Positions 52,843 to 60,612 of a stretch of DNA of 64,000 bases are shown here, one piece after another (within the stretch, counting starts at the first letter, position 1; every line of letters starts with the position of its first letter). The stretch comes from Nocardia blacklockiae (GTDB lineage: Bacteria > Actinomycetota > Actinomycetes > Mycobacteriales > Mycobacteriaceae). The notes below the pieces were generated by a model that was not told where the DNA came from, did not search any database, and was given only the letters and a program-made list of their open reading frames with translations. The DNA lies in NCBI RefSeq assembly GCF_015477355.1, contig NZ_JADLRJ010000002.1, positions 310,001 to 374,000 of the forward strand, read 5' to 3'. The translations under genes were made by a program, and so were the position numbers.

Positions 52843-54057
52843 ATGCGGAGGACCACGGGACTCCTGGCGGCCGGACTGCTGGCCGCGTCGCTGCTGGTGG
52901 CCGGCTGCGGGTCGGACGGGGGCGGGGATACCGAGGCGGCCGAACCGGTCGTCGACATCCACCAGCTGGACCTAGGGCCCTACAGCGGGCAACCCCACGA
53001 CATGGGCACCCCGAAGAACATCGAGGCGGCCCGCATGATCGAGGCCGAGCGTTTCGGCAACCTGCTGCCGCTGCCCTCCGACATCGAGCCCGGGTTCGTG
53101 CACCCCGCGCCGATGGCCGCGCTGGTGTTCGTCGATCCGAAGTACTCGTTGCTCAACGACATCATCAAGATCGATACCAGCCGGTTCCACGAGGACGCGC
53201 CGGATTTCGTCAGCGGCTTCGCCAGCTACGCCCGCAACGACCCGTACAACCAGGGCATGGAGCTGGCCAACACGGCCATGCTGTTCCCCGACGAGCAGAA
53301 GGCCGCGGCCGCCGCGGCGGCGCTGGAGCGCACCGACTTCTCGTTCAACGACCGCAACCAGCCGGTCACCCTGCCCAAATACCCCGGCCTGCACGCGCAT
53401 TGGGACCCGACGGTGCAGTCCGTCGGCGCGTGGTACGCCGCCGGGCGCTTCGTGATCTATACCTGGATCTACGACCAGGCCAAGGCGTGGCTGAACAAGG
53501 TCGACCTGCCGGCGCTGACGGGACTGCTGCAGAAGAGCCTGGACACCATCGTGCCCGCTATCTCCAAGTTCACCCCGACCCCCGCCGACAAACTCATGGC
53601 GCAGCCCATCGACGTCGAGGACATGTTGCGGCGCACCCTGATCCGGCCCAAGGAGGACACCGGCGGCGCCTGGCTGAACCCGCCGGGCGTGTACGACGCG
53701 CACGCGGCGCTGCACTTCAGTTCCGATCCGGCGGAATCGAAGGCGCTGTTCGAGGCGGCCGGAGTGGACAAGTTCGCCGACTACGGCACCCAGCTGTTCC
53801 GCGCCCGCGACGCGGCGGGCGCCCGCAAGGTCCGCGACGAACTCGGCGACCCGCAGCGCAACTTCCGCGGCGCGGCCGCGCCCAAGAACCTCCCGGTCGC
53901 CAAATGCCGTGAGTACCACGGGAAAGAGAAGATGGCGGTCCGCTACTACTGTTCGGTCGCCCACGGCCGGTACGCCTCACTCACCTGGGCCGACCAATTG
54001 CTCGACGCACAACAGCGGATCTCCGCCCAATACGCGATGTTGGTGAACGCCGGATGA
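52843..54057 (+). CDS. DUF7373 family lipoprotein, class A copy 1
   Basis: 404 residues. GGAGGGG precedes ATG 52843, and the signal peptide ends at LLVAGC (about residue 22). Mature start: VDIHQLDLGPYSGQPHDMGTPKNIEAARMIEAERFGNLLPLPSDIEP, then ALVFVDPKYSLL and TLPKYPGLHAHWDPT, PADKLMAQPIDVEDMLRRTLIRP, and a Cys-containing end with DQLLDAQQRISAQYAMLVNAG. The AERFGNLLPLP segment marks class A, shared only with 56994. It overlaps the class B gene at 54054 by four bases. Function is unknown; it should be on the outer face of the plasma membrane. Confidence 0.87.
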   Translation: MRRTTGLLAAGLLAASLLVAGCGSDGGGDTEAAEPVVDIHQLDLGPYSGQPHDMGTPKNIEAARMIEAERFGNLLPLPSDIEPGFVHPAPMAALVFVDPKYSLLNDIIKIDTSRFHEDAPDFVSGFASYARNDPYNQGMELANTAMLFPDEQKAAAAAAALERTDFSFNDRNQPVTLPKYPGLHAHWDPTVQSVGAWYAAGRFVIYTWIYDQAKAWLNKVDLPALTGLLQKSLDTIVPAISKFTPTPADKLMAQPIDVEDMLRRTLIRPKEDTGGAWLNPPGVYDAHAALHFSSDPAESKALFEAAGVDKFADYGTQLFRARDAAGARKVRDELGDPQRNFRGAAAPKNLPVAKCREYHGKEKMAVRYYCSVAHGRYASLTWADQLLDAQQRISAQYAMLVNAG

Positions 54058-55334
54058 TCGACTCGAACACCGTTCCCCGCGCCCGCCTGCGCCGGTGGGC
54101 CGGCATCCTCGCCGCGGCCGGCCTGGCCGCGACGCTCAGCGCCTGCAACGCCACCCTCGCCGGCACCGCCCAACCCGGCGAGGTCGACATCCGCAAACTC
54201 GACGTCGGGTCCTACCCGATCGAGCCGGTCGACATTTACGCCGACTACCGGCCCGGCTTCTACCAGATGGACGATGTCGCGGCCATGCGCCTGTCCGACT
54301 TCGTCGCCACGGCCGAGGACGTCGACCCCCGGCTGATCTACGGCGGCGACGCGGGCAGTTTCACCGCCGGTGCGATGGACTCGCTGGTCGGCCGCACCGA
54401 TCTCACCGAGCCGATCGCCAAGGGCAACAAGATGCTCTTCGGCTTCAAGAGCGAGGGCGCCGACCGCTCCACCTACATTCTCGACTCGGGCTGGCCGACG
54501 GTGTCCCGCAGCACGCCCGACGCCACGACCGTCAACATGATCGTGATGCAGTTCCCGGACGCCGACTCCGCACAACGCTCCGCCGACGAGTTCTACGCCG
54601 CCGACTTCGACGCCAACAAGGACAGCAACCAGCCGCTCCCCCTCGCGAAATACCCGAAGGCACACAGCCATTGGCGTCCGACCGGCACGGCCGCGCGAAC
54701 TTTCGCCGCGCACGGTTCGTACGTCGTCACCGCCGTGGTCTCGGTGCCCAAACCGGACCCGAGCGGGCTCACCACGCTGACCGAGAAGGCGATCGACACC
54801 CAGTTCGGGCTGCTGGACCAGCTGAAGCCGGTGTCGGACGAGGAGGCCCTGCACCTGCCGTGGGACGAGGACCACATCCTCAGCCGCACCCTGAACCCCG
54901 ACGAGGTGTACAAGCCGGGACTCGTGGGCTACCCCGGCATCTACGGCCGCCGCGGCATTCTGCAGCTGATGCCCGACCGGGCCCAGGCGCGCAAGACCTT
55001 CGAGACGATCGGAGCGGACAGATTCGCCGTGACCGACGCGGCGCTGCTGGCGCGCGCGAAGGATACCGAGTCCGCGAAGAAGGCCGTCACCGAACCGCTC
55101 GTGATCCACAGCATGGCCAAGAAGGCCGACGCGCCGCCGAACGTCCCCGATTCCACCTGCGTGGAGAACCGCACCGGCACCGGCTCCTCCGCGCAGACCA
55201 GGGTGAAGCGCTTCACCTGCATCGTGGCGTACCGCCAGTACGTGAGCTATCTGAACGCCGCGCAGCTGCTCGACGCCCAGCAACGGGCGGCCGCTCAGTA
55301 CGCGCTACTGGCCAACAGCCAGTGGCAACCGTGA
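54054..55334 (+). CDS. DUF7373 family lipoprotein, class B copy 1
   Basis: 426 residues with a lipobox at TLSAC (about residue 31). Mature start: GEVDIRKLDVGSYPIEPVDIYADYRPGFYQMDDVAAMRLSDFVATAEDVDPRL, the class B pattern shared with 58246. Later blocks: QFPDADSAQRSADEFYAADFDANKD, KYPKAHSHWRP, LLDQLKPVSDEEALHLPWDEDHILSRTL, and C-terminal QLLDAQQRAAAQYALLANSQW with a Cys pair before it. It overlaps class A copy 1 (ATGA) and precedes the kinase by 79 bases. Function is unknown. Confidence 0.87.
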   Translation: MIDSNTVPRARLRRWAGILAAAGLAATLSACNATLAGTAQPGEVDIRKLDVGSYPIEPVDIYADYRPGFYQMDDVAAMRLSDFVATAEDVDPRLIYGGDAGSFTAGAMDSLVGRTDLTEPIAKGNKMLFGFKSEGADRSTYILDSGWPTVSRSTPDATTVNMIVMQFPDADSAQRSADEFYAADFDANKDSNQPLPLAKYPKAHSHWRPTGTAARTFAAHGSYVVTAVVSVPKPDPSGLTTLTEKAIDTQFGLLDQLKPVSDEEALHLPWDEDHILSRTLNPDEVYKPGLVGYPGIYGRRGILQLMPDRAQARKTFETIGADRFAVTDAALLARAKDTESAKKAVTEPLVIHSMAKKADAPPNVPDSTCVENRTGTGSSAQTRVKRFTCIVAYRQYVSYLNAAQLLDAQQRAAAQYALLANSQWQP

Positions 55335-55413
55335 CTCGACCCGTGCCCGCACCGGGCAGTAGGCTCCGCGTGAGCAGCATCGGCCCCACCGCGCGACCAG
55401 GAGTTTATTTCAG

Positions 55414-56967
55414 ATGGCGATGAGTCCCGGCACTATCGTCGGTGGGTATCGGATCGAGCGCGTCCTGGGCGCGGGCGGCATGGGGACCGTCTATCTGGCC
55501 AAACACCCGAGCCTGCCGCGGATGGACGCCATCAAGGTGCTCGGCGGCGAGCTGTCGAGCAACGACGAATTCCGCGGGCGTTTCGTGCGCGAGGCCAATC
55601 TCGCTGCCGGGCTTGATCATCCGAACATCGTCTCGGTGTACAACCGCGGCGAGGAGCACGGTCAGCTGTGGATCGCCATGCAGTACGTCGAAGGCACCGA
55701 CGCCTCGGCAGAACTCGCCCGCGACCCGCATTCCATGACGCCGCTGCGCGCCCTGCGCATCGTCACCGAGGTCGGCAAGGGCCTGGACTACGCGCACCGG
55801 CGCGGACTGCTGCACCGAGATGTCAAGCCCGCCAACTTCCTCCTGTCCCGAGGCGACGAGGAAGAGCGGGTGCTGCTCACCGACTTCGGTGTCGCCAAGT
55901 CCACCGACGACGCCACCGAGCTCACCCAGACCGGCAGCTTCGTCGCCACCATTGCCTACGCACCGCCCGAACAACTCCAGGGCATGCAGGTCGACCACCG
56001 CGGCGACATCTACAGCCTGGCGTGCGCCTTCTACAAGCTGCTGACCGGCCAGAACCCTTACCCCGCAACGCAACCGGCGATGGTCATGATGGGCCACCTC
56101 TACGACCCGCCGCCGCGCGCGACCGCCGTCAACCCGCACCTGCCGCCCGCCGTCGACCACGTCTTCGCGCGCGCCATGGCCAAGAACCCGGCCGAAAGAT
56201 TCAACAGCTGCCGCGAATTCACCGACGCCGCCGCCAATTCCCTGAAGCCCGGCCACAACCCGATCCCCACCAACACCTCCCCCACCTACCCCATCCAGGT
56301 AGACCCCCGGGCCCCCCGCACCGACCCCCGCCTCACCACCTCCGCCCCACCCCCACCCGACTTCTCCACCCTCACCCGAGACCGGCCCAACCCCCGCAAG
56401 AAGTGGCTACTAGGCGCCGGCGGAGCCGCCATAGCCCTCGCCCTGGCCGCCGGAATCGGCATCTGGGCAAGCCAGAGTGGAGGCGGAACCACCACCACGA
56501 CAACAACTTCCGCCACCGCCGCCGCCCCGATCACCTCGGTCGAGCAGGCCCGCGCGGCAAACCCGGCGTTCGAGGGCAAGACCGTCACCATGCTGGATGT
56601 GACGGGGTACAAGGACTTCGGCATCTACCTCGGCGGGTCCCAGCAGACCAAGTTTCTGGAAGGCCTCGGCTTCGTCTACAACCTGAACTACATCGGCAAC
56701 GGTGAGGAAGCTTCACCCCGGCCGGCGCCGGAGAACTACCCGCGGTTGAACGCGCCTGCCGACAGCTACATCCTCGCGGTGCGCAGTGATGAGAAGGCCG
56801 GCGGCGGGGGGCTCGTGGGTCTGCCGTACGAGATCTCGGGGTCGAAGGCGACCGTGGTTCCGATAGATGAACCGGCAGTGGTCTCCGCTATCCGCAATTG
56901 GACGCCGAACTCCGAGAAGACCTTGTTGGACAAACTGATCCCGGTGTTGCAGAACCGGATCAAGTAG
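55414..56967 (+). CDS. Membrane Ser/Thr protein kinase (PknB-like group)
   Basis: 517 residues. The kinase domain covers about 10-270: Gly loop GAGGMGTVY, invariant Lys41 in DAIKVLGG, catalytic HRDVKPANF (about 134-142), metal-binding DFGVAK (about 155), and activation segment to APPEQLQG, with RGDIYSLACAFYKLLTG. A Pro-rich juxtamembrane linker follows, then one helix (LLGAGGAAIALALAAGIGIWA, about 332-352). The ~150-residue extracytoplasmic domain begins VEQARAANPAFEGKTVTMLDVTGYKDFGIYLGG and is not PASTA. It sits between two class A-class B lipoprotein pairs, so it may sense or regulate them. The start could be ATG 55414 or 55420. Confidence 0.92.
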   Translation: MAMSPGTIVGGYRIERVLGAGGMGTVYLAKHPSLPRMDAIKVLGGELSSNDEFRGRFVREANLAAGLDHPNIVSVYNRGEEHGQLWIAMQYVEGTDASAELARDPHSMTPLRALRIVTEVGKGLDYAHRRGLLHRDVKPANFLLSRGDEEERVLLTDFGVAKSTDDATELTQTGSFVATIAYAPPEQLQGMQVDHRGDIYSLACAFYKLLTGQNPYPATQPAMVMMGHLYDPPPRATAVNPHLPPAVDHVFARAMAKNPAERFNSCREFTDAAANSLKPGHNPIPTNTSPTYPIQVDPRAPRTDPRLTTSAPPPPDFSTLTRDRPNPRKKWLLGAGGAAIALALAAGIGIWASQSGGGTTTTTTTSATAAAPITSVEQARAANPAFEGKTVTMLDVTGYKDFGIYLGGSQQTKFLEGLGFVYNLNYIGNGEEASPRPAPENYPRLNAPADSYILAVRSDEKAGGGGLVGLPYEISGSKATVVPIDEPAVVSAIRNWTPNSEKTLLDKLIPVLQNRIK

Positions 56968-56993
56968 CGAGCACTACATATGAGGGGGACGCA

Positions 56994-58232
56994 TTGCTGT
57001 TTCGGGGAAGATCGCCGGTACACCGGCGAACCAGGAGTCTGGCTGCCATCTGCTTGATCAGCCTCCTTTGCGCCACCGCGGCATGCGGATCGGACTCGTC
57101 GAACACGTCGGACGCGGAACCACCACCTGTCGATCTTCGTCAACTCGAGGTCGGCCCCTATGCGGTGACACCACGCAAGATCGACACCGCTACGAACATG
57201 CCGGTCGCCCGGTACATGGAAGCGGAACGCTTGGGCAATATCCTGCCGCTCCCGACCGAAATCGACCCCGCCTTGAAGTACGGCGACTCCGGACAGACTC
57301 ATGCCTTTCTCGACGCGACCCCCGATTATCATCTGAGCCCGATGTTTCGATGGCTGCGTGAAGAAGACTTCGGTAACGCGGCGAAGAACTTCGTCGCCGG
57401 ATTCTCGACCACGGGCAACTCGAACGAAAAGCAGTCGCTCTCGTACGAGTTGGTCAGCTCGGTACTGATCTTCACCGACGACGACTCGGCCAAGGCAGCC
57501 GCGGAGGCACTCTCGCGCACCGGGTACTACGACGAGGAGGCGGAGCCCGCGAGCCTGGCGAAGTATCCCGATGCCTTCGCCCGTCGCCAGCCGAAGAACA
57601 AGGCACTGTTCGCTTGGCTGGCCCGCGGAAAGTTCGTGGTCGTCACGATCACGCAGCACCACGAGAACAAGGTGCTCGACATCTCCGAACCCGAATTCCT
57701 CTCCGCGCTCGCGGAGAAATCGATCGCGGCGACACTTCCTACCCTGGAAAAGTTCGTACCGACGCCGCCGGACAAGCTGATGAGCGTGCCCATCGACCCG
57801 GACAACATGCGCGGCCGCTCGTTGCGTCGTCCCGAGGGCGACTCCTTCGAGAACATACCCGGCACCTACGATCGACACGGGGCACTGCAGTTCGCCGACG
57901 ACATCGACGAAACTCGACGCCTGTACGACGAAGCCGGGGTCGATCGCGTGGCCTTCGACGGCGGTGAACTCGTTCGCACGAAAGATCCTGCCGCCGCCCA
58001 GAAATTGTTCGAGAAAACGTCCGAGCCGGACAGATTCTCGCGACCGGCGGCCGCGCCCAAGGGTCTGCCGAACGCACGGTGTCGCGAATACAAAGGGCCC
58101 AGCTGGGGCTATCTGCGGTTCTACTGCCAGGTGCGCTACGACCGTTTCGTAGCGAAGGTTGCGTCGAACCAACTCCAAGACACCCAGCAGAGAATCTCGG
58201 CGCAATATTCCATTCTCGCCGACAGCAAATAG
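56994..58232 (+). CDS. DUF7373 family lipoprotein, class A copy 2
   Basis: About 412 residues. TTG 56994 is preferred since GAGGGGG lies four to eight bases upstream, inside the frame that otherwise opens at 56898 within the kinase gene. The lipobox is LCATAAC (about residue 30). Mature start VDLRQLEVGPYAVTPRKIDTATNMPVARYMEAERLGNILPLPTEIDP aligns with class A copy 1. So do SLAKYPDAFARRQP and PPDKLMSVPIDPDNMRGRSLRRPEGDSFENIPG. The C-terminus is QLQDTQQRISAQYSILADSK. Third-position GC looks lower than in copy 1. It is followed 13 bases later by class B copy 2. Confidence 0.85.
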   Translation: MLFRGRSPVHRRTRSLAAICLISLLCATAACGSDSSNTSDAEPPPVDLRQLEVGPYAVTPRKIDTATNMPVARYMEAERLGNILPLPTEIDPALKYGDSGQTHAFLDATPDYHLSPMFRWLREEDFGNAAKNFVAGFSTTGNSNEKQSLSYELVSSVLIFTDDDSAKAAAEALSRTGYYDEEAEPASLAKYPDAFARRQPKNKALFAWLARGKFVVVTITQHHENKVLDISEPEFLSALAEKSIAATLPTLEKFVPTPPDKLMSVPIDPDNMRGRSLRRPEGDSFENIPGTYDRHGALQFADDIDETRRLYDEAGVDRVAFDGGELVRTKDPAAAQKLFEKTSEPDRFSRPAAAPKGLPNARCREYKGPSWGYLRFYCQVRYDRFVAKVASNQLQDTQQRISAQYSILADSK

Positions 58233-58245
58233 GCGTAGTGACGTG

Positions 58246-59460
58246 ATGAATATATTTCGACGTATTGCCTGCTCGGCCGCCGGTTTGACCGCGGCTGCCG
58301 TGGTCGCCGGGTGCGGCAGCACGGTCACCGCGAATTACGGTCCCGCCGAAGTCGACGTCCGCAAGCTGGACATAGGAAGCTACCACACCGAACCCAACGA
58401 CCTCAGGTTCGACTACGCGCCCACGTTCAATTCGGCGCAATATCTCGCTGTTATGCGGCTGGCCGACGCCGTTGCCACCGGCCCCGAGATAGATGCGAAA
58501 CTGGACTATGGCATCGGGGCCGGAGCGATCACCCGTCCGGAAGACGCGGTGAACGCCAAGTTCGCGAGCAGTCTCGCGCCGGTACTCGGAAAGTACGGCA
58601 TGCTGTACGGCTTCTCCTCCGCGAGCAGCGACAAGATGGATAATCCGGGCGCGATGGACGGCGACACCGGAGTCGCTATGACGGTCTTTCAGTTCCCGGA
58701 CGAGAACGCGGCAGCCGCTGCGGCCAAGGAATTCGAAGCGGTCGACTTCGATATCGCCAGGGACCAGAATCAATCCGTCGCTTTGCCGAAGTATTCACAG
58801 GCGCTCTCCCATTGGCGTCCAGGCGTTCGCACCCTGGGAACGCGCATGGCGCGTGGCTCGTACGTTCTGAACATCACCGTTCGCACACCGCAAAACGATA
58901 TTTCAGCGCTGACCGCCTTGGCCGAACGAGTCTACGATATGCAACTTCCGCTGTTGGATGCCTTGCCGCCCCTCACCAAGCGGGAAATCCTTCATCTTCC
59001 CTACGACGCTGCCGGTATACTCCGCCGAACCTTTCATCCGGACGTCACGTTCGGGCCCGTCGTACCCTCGGAGATGTCGGTGTCGCGGCGCGGATTCATA
59101 CACTTTCTCGGTGTCGGAAAAAACAAAGCGAAAACCATGGTGGACGACGCCGGCGTCGATGCGATCGGCATAGTCGGAAAAGATATTCTCACGTGGCGGA
59201 CGCCCGATCGGAAGTCTGCGGAAAAACTTGCGGAGCAGCTGCGGGGAAGCAACCACAAACTGCTCGAATCGCCGCGCGGCGTACCCGACAGCTCGTGCTG
59301 GGAAGCATCGAGCGGAGCACCGTCGATGTTCGCAGCTCGTAACTTCACCTGCCTGGTCCGCTACGACCGCTACGTCGGCGAGGTATCCAGCTCCCAATTG
59401 CTGGATACACAGCAACGCGCCGCGGCGCAGTTCGCTTTGTTCGCGAACAGCAGTTGGTGA
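58246..59460 (+). CDS. DUF7373 family lipoprotein, class B copy 2
   Basis: 404 residues from ATG 58246 (GTG 58243 adjacent). The lipobox is AVVAGC (about residue 23). Mature start AEVDVRKLDIGSYHTEPNDLRFDYAPTFNSAQYLAVMRLADAVATGPEIDAKL matches class B copy 1, as do QFPDENAAAAAAKEFEAVDFDIARD, KYSQALSHWRPG, LTKREILHLPYDAAGILRRTFHPDV, and the end QLLDTQQRAAAQFALFANSSW with paired Cys. AT-richer codons than copy 1 suggest a different history. A 19-bp hairpin lies three bases after the stop. Confidence 0.86.
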   Translation: MNIFRRIACSAAGLTAAAVVAGCGSTVTANYGPAEVDVRKLDIGSYHTEPNDLRFDYAPTFNSAQYLAVMRLADAVATGPEIDAKLDYGIGAGAITRPEDAVNAKFASSLAPVLGKYGMLYGFSSASSDKMDNPGAMDGDTGVAMTVFQFPDENAAAAAAKEFEAVDFDIARDQNQSVALPKYSQALSHWRPGVRTLGTRMARGSYVLNITVRTPQNDISALTALAERVYDMQLPLLDALPPLTKREILHLPYDAAGILRRTFHPDVTFGPVVPSEMSVSRRGFIHFLGVGKNKAKTMVDDAGVDAIGIVGKDILTWRTPDRKSAEKLAEQLRGSNHKLLESPRGVPDSSCWEASSGAPSMFAARNFTCLVRYDRYVGEVSSSQLLDTQQRAAAQFALFANSSW

Positions 59461-59462
59461 AA

Positions 59463-59504
59463 GAATACGGCCGCACCTCCCGAACGGGAGGTGCGGCCGT
59501 ATTC
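59463..59504. terminator. Bidirectional terminator, 19-bp perfect stem
   Basis: GAATACGGCCGCACCTCCC pairs perfectly with GGGAGGTGCGGCCGTATTC across a GAAC loop. It lies between the lipoprotein stop (59460, +) and the Esx stop (59516, -), so it can end transcription from both sides. No U tract is present. Confidence 0.88.
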
Positions 59505-59515
59505 GGCGATAGCTC

Positions 59516-59821
59516 TCAGCCGCCGATGATCTTGGCAGCCAGCACGTCGGCGCCCTGCATGGCCTCGCCGGCACTGATGGTCTTGGTGCCGAGCTGCGTC
59601 AGCGCCGCCATGAGGTCGTTGGACTGCGCACCCCACCGCGACTGGACGGCGTTGAAGGCCTCGTTACCCTGACCGCCCTGCCAATGCGAGGTGATGAAGG
59701 TCTGGAACTCCTTCTCCATGTCCTCCAAGGCGGACGTGATGTTCATTGCCTCGGTGTGCAGACCACTGCCCGCATCGTTGATCGCACCGAAGTCGTAGGA
59801 AATTTCACCGAAGTCACTCAT
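59516..59821 (-). CDS. WXG100 (ESAT-6-like) protein, Esx pair member
   Basis: 101 residues of the WXG100 family. The helical hairpin reads EISYDFGAINDAGSGLHTEAMNITSALEDMEKEFQTFITSH, a turn WQGGQGN at about residue 47, then EAFNAVQSRWGAQSNDLMAALTQLGTKTISAGEAMQGAD. Length and the W-Q-G turn are typical. GGAGGA lies about seven bases before the ATG. It is the last gene of the minus-strand T7SS set, 62 bases after its partner at 60240. The C-terminus lacks a YxxxD/E signal, as expected when the partner carries it. Confidence 0.92.
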   Translation of the reverse strand: MSDFGEISYDFGAINDAGSGLHTEAMNITSALEDMEKEFQTFITSHWQGGQGNEAFNAVQSRWGAQSNDLMAALTQLGTKTISAGEAMQGADVLAAKIIGG

Positions 59822-59883
59822 TACATTCCTCCAAAGTTTCAGCAGACCCTAGAAACCCACTAGTGCAGCCGCACGACGCAGAT

Positions 59884-60240
59884 TTAGGTGTTCATGTTCA
59901 GGGCGACGGGAGCCGGAGCCGGGCTGCCGCCACCCGTGATGGCGTCGCCGGCGCTCCGCAGCGAAGCCAGCTGCTCTTCCTCGGTGTTGCCGAACTGCCG
60001 GGTGACCTGCTCCAGGTTCTCGGCGTTCTGCATGAGCGCGTTGTTCAGACTCTGCGCCTTCGTCAGGAAGTTCTCGAACGCGACCTTGAACGCCGAGCCG
60101 GCGCCGCCCTGGAAGGCCGGGCCGTCCAGGGTGGAAGCGTGGCCGCGCGCGACGTTCACCCGGCCGTTGATGTCATCGAACTTCTGCTTCATCGTGTTCG
60201 TGAAACTTACGAAAGCTGCATGGTCTGCTGCCAAACCCAT
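59884..60240 (-). CDS. WXG100-superfamily (CFP-10-like) protein, Esx pair member
   Basis: 118 residues. Helical hairpin DHAAFVSFTNTMKQKFDDINGRVNVARGHASTLDGPAFQGGAGSAFKVAFENFLTKAQSLNNALMQNAENLEQVTRQFGNTEEEQLASL. The turn is F-Q-G instead of W-x-G. QFGNTEEEQ aligns with QYSRADEEQ of CFP-10, with Phe where the export Tyr sits. A Gly/Pro/Ala-rich tail follows. AAGGAG precedes the ATG. It should dimerise with the 59516 product and be read by EccC, encoded upstream. Confidence 0.9.
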   Translation of the reverse strand: MGLAADHAAFVSFTNTMKQKFDDINGRVNVARGHASTLDGPAFQGGAGSAFKVAFENFLTKAQSLNNALMQNAENLEQVTRQFGNTEEEQLASLRSAGDAITGGGSPAPAPVALNMNT

Positions 60241-60612
60241 CTCGGTAGCTCCTTCAGTCGGTCACCGCGCATCGCAGTGACGATGGTGGGTCATTCATTA
60301 CATTGGACGCACAAGCGGCGCAGCCGGTTCCCGATCGCTCCCCCACTCGCTCGACATGCGATGTTCGAGCCGGCGATCGACCGCGCGACCTGGTCACATG
60401 CGGATTCGCTGGTATCCCACCTCCCCCTTCTTCCTTACATCCACGACGATCCGCAGACGCGATCGTCGACAACGTACCACGCAGCCCCATGGCTGCCCAG
60501 TGGTCCGCGAACGACCGGGCGCACCGGATTTCACCTCGAACAAGAACCCGTTTCGAGTTGTGCCGCAGCGTCGTTGCTGCTGCACACCGAGGCATCCGAT
60601 CGCGCCGGACAC
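60241..60612 (-). other. 372-base gap between eccC and the Esx pair
   Basis: No gene is supported here on either strand; the short frames have no ribosome site or motif. It probably carries the promoter of the Esx pair. An imperfect palindrome TCGACATGCGATGTTCGA lies at 60351-60368. I see no hairpin terminator after eccC. Confidence 0.6.

Noticed and set aside
56898-56993. Extended N-terminus of class A lipoprotein copy 2
   Set aside because: The upstream part overlaps the kinase gene; the ribosome site before TTG 56994 and the signal peptide position favour the shorter form.
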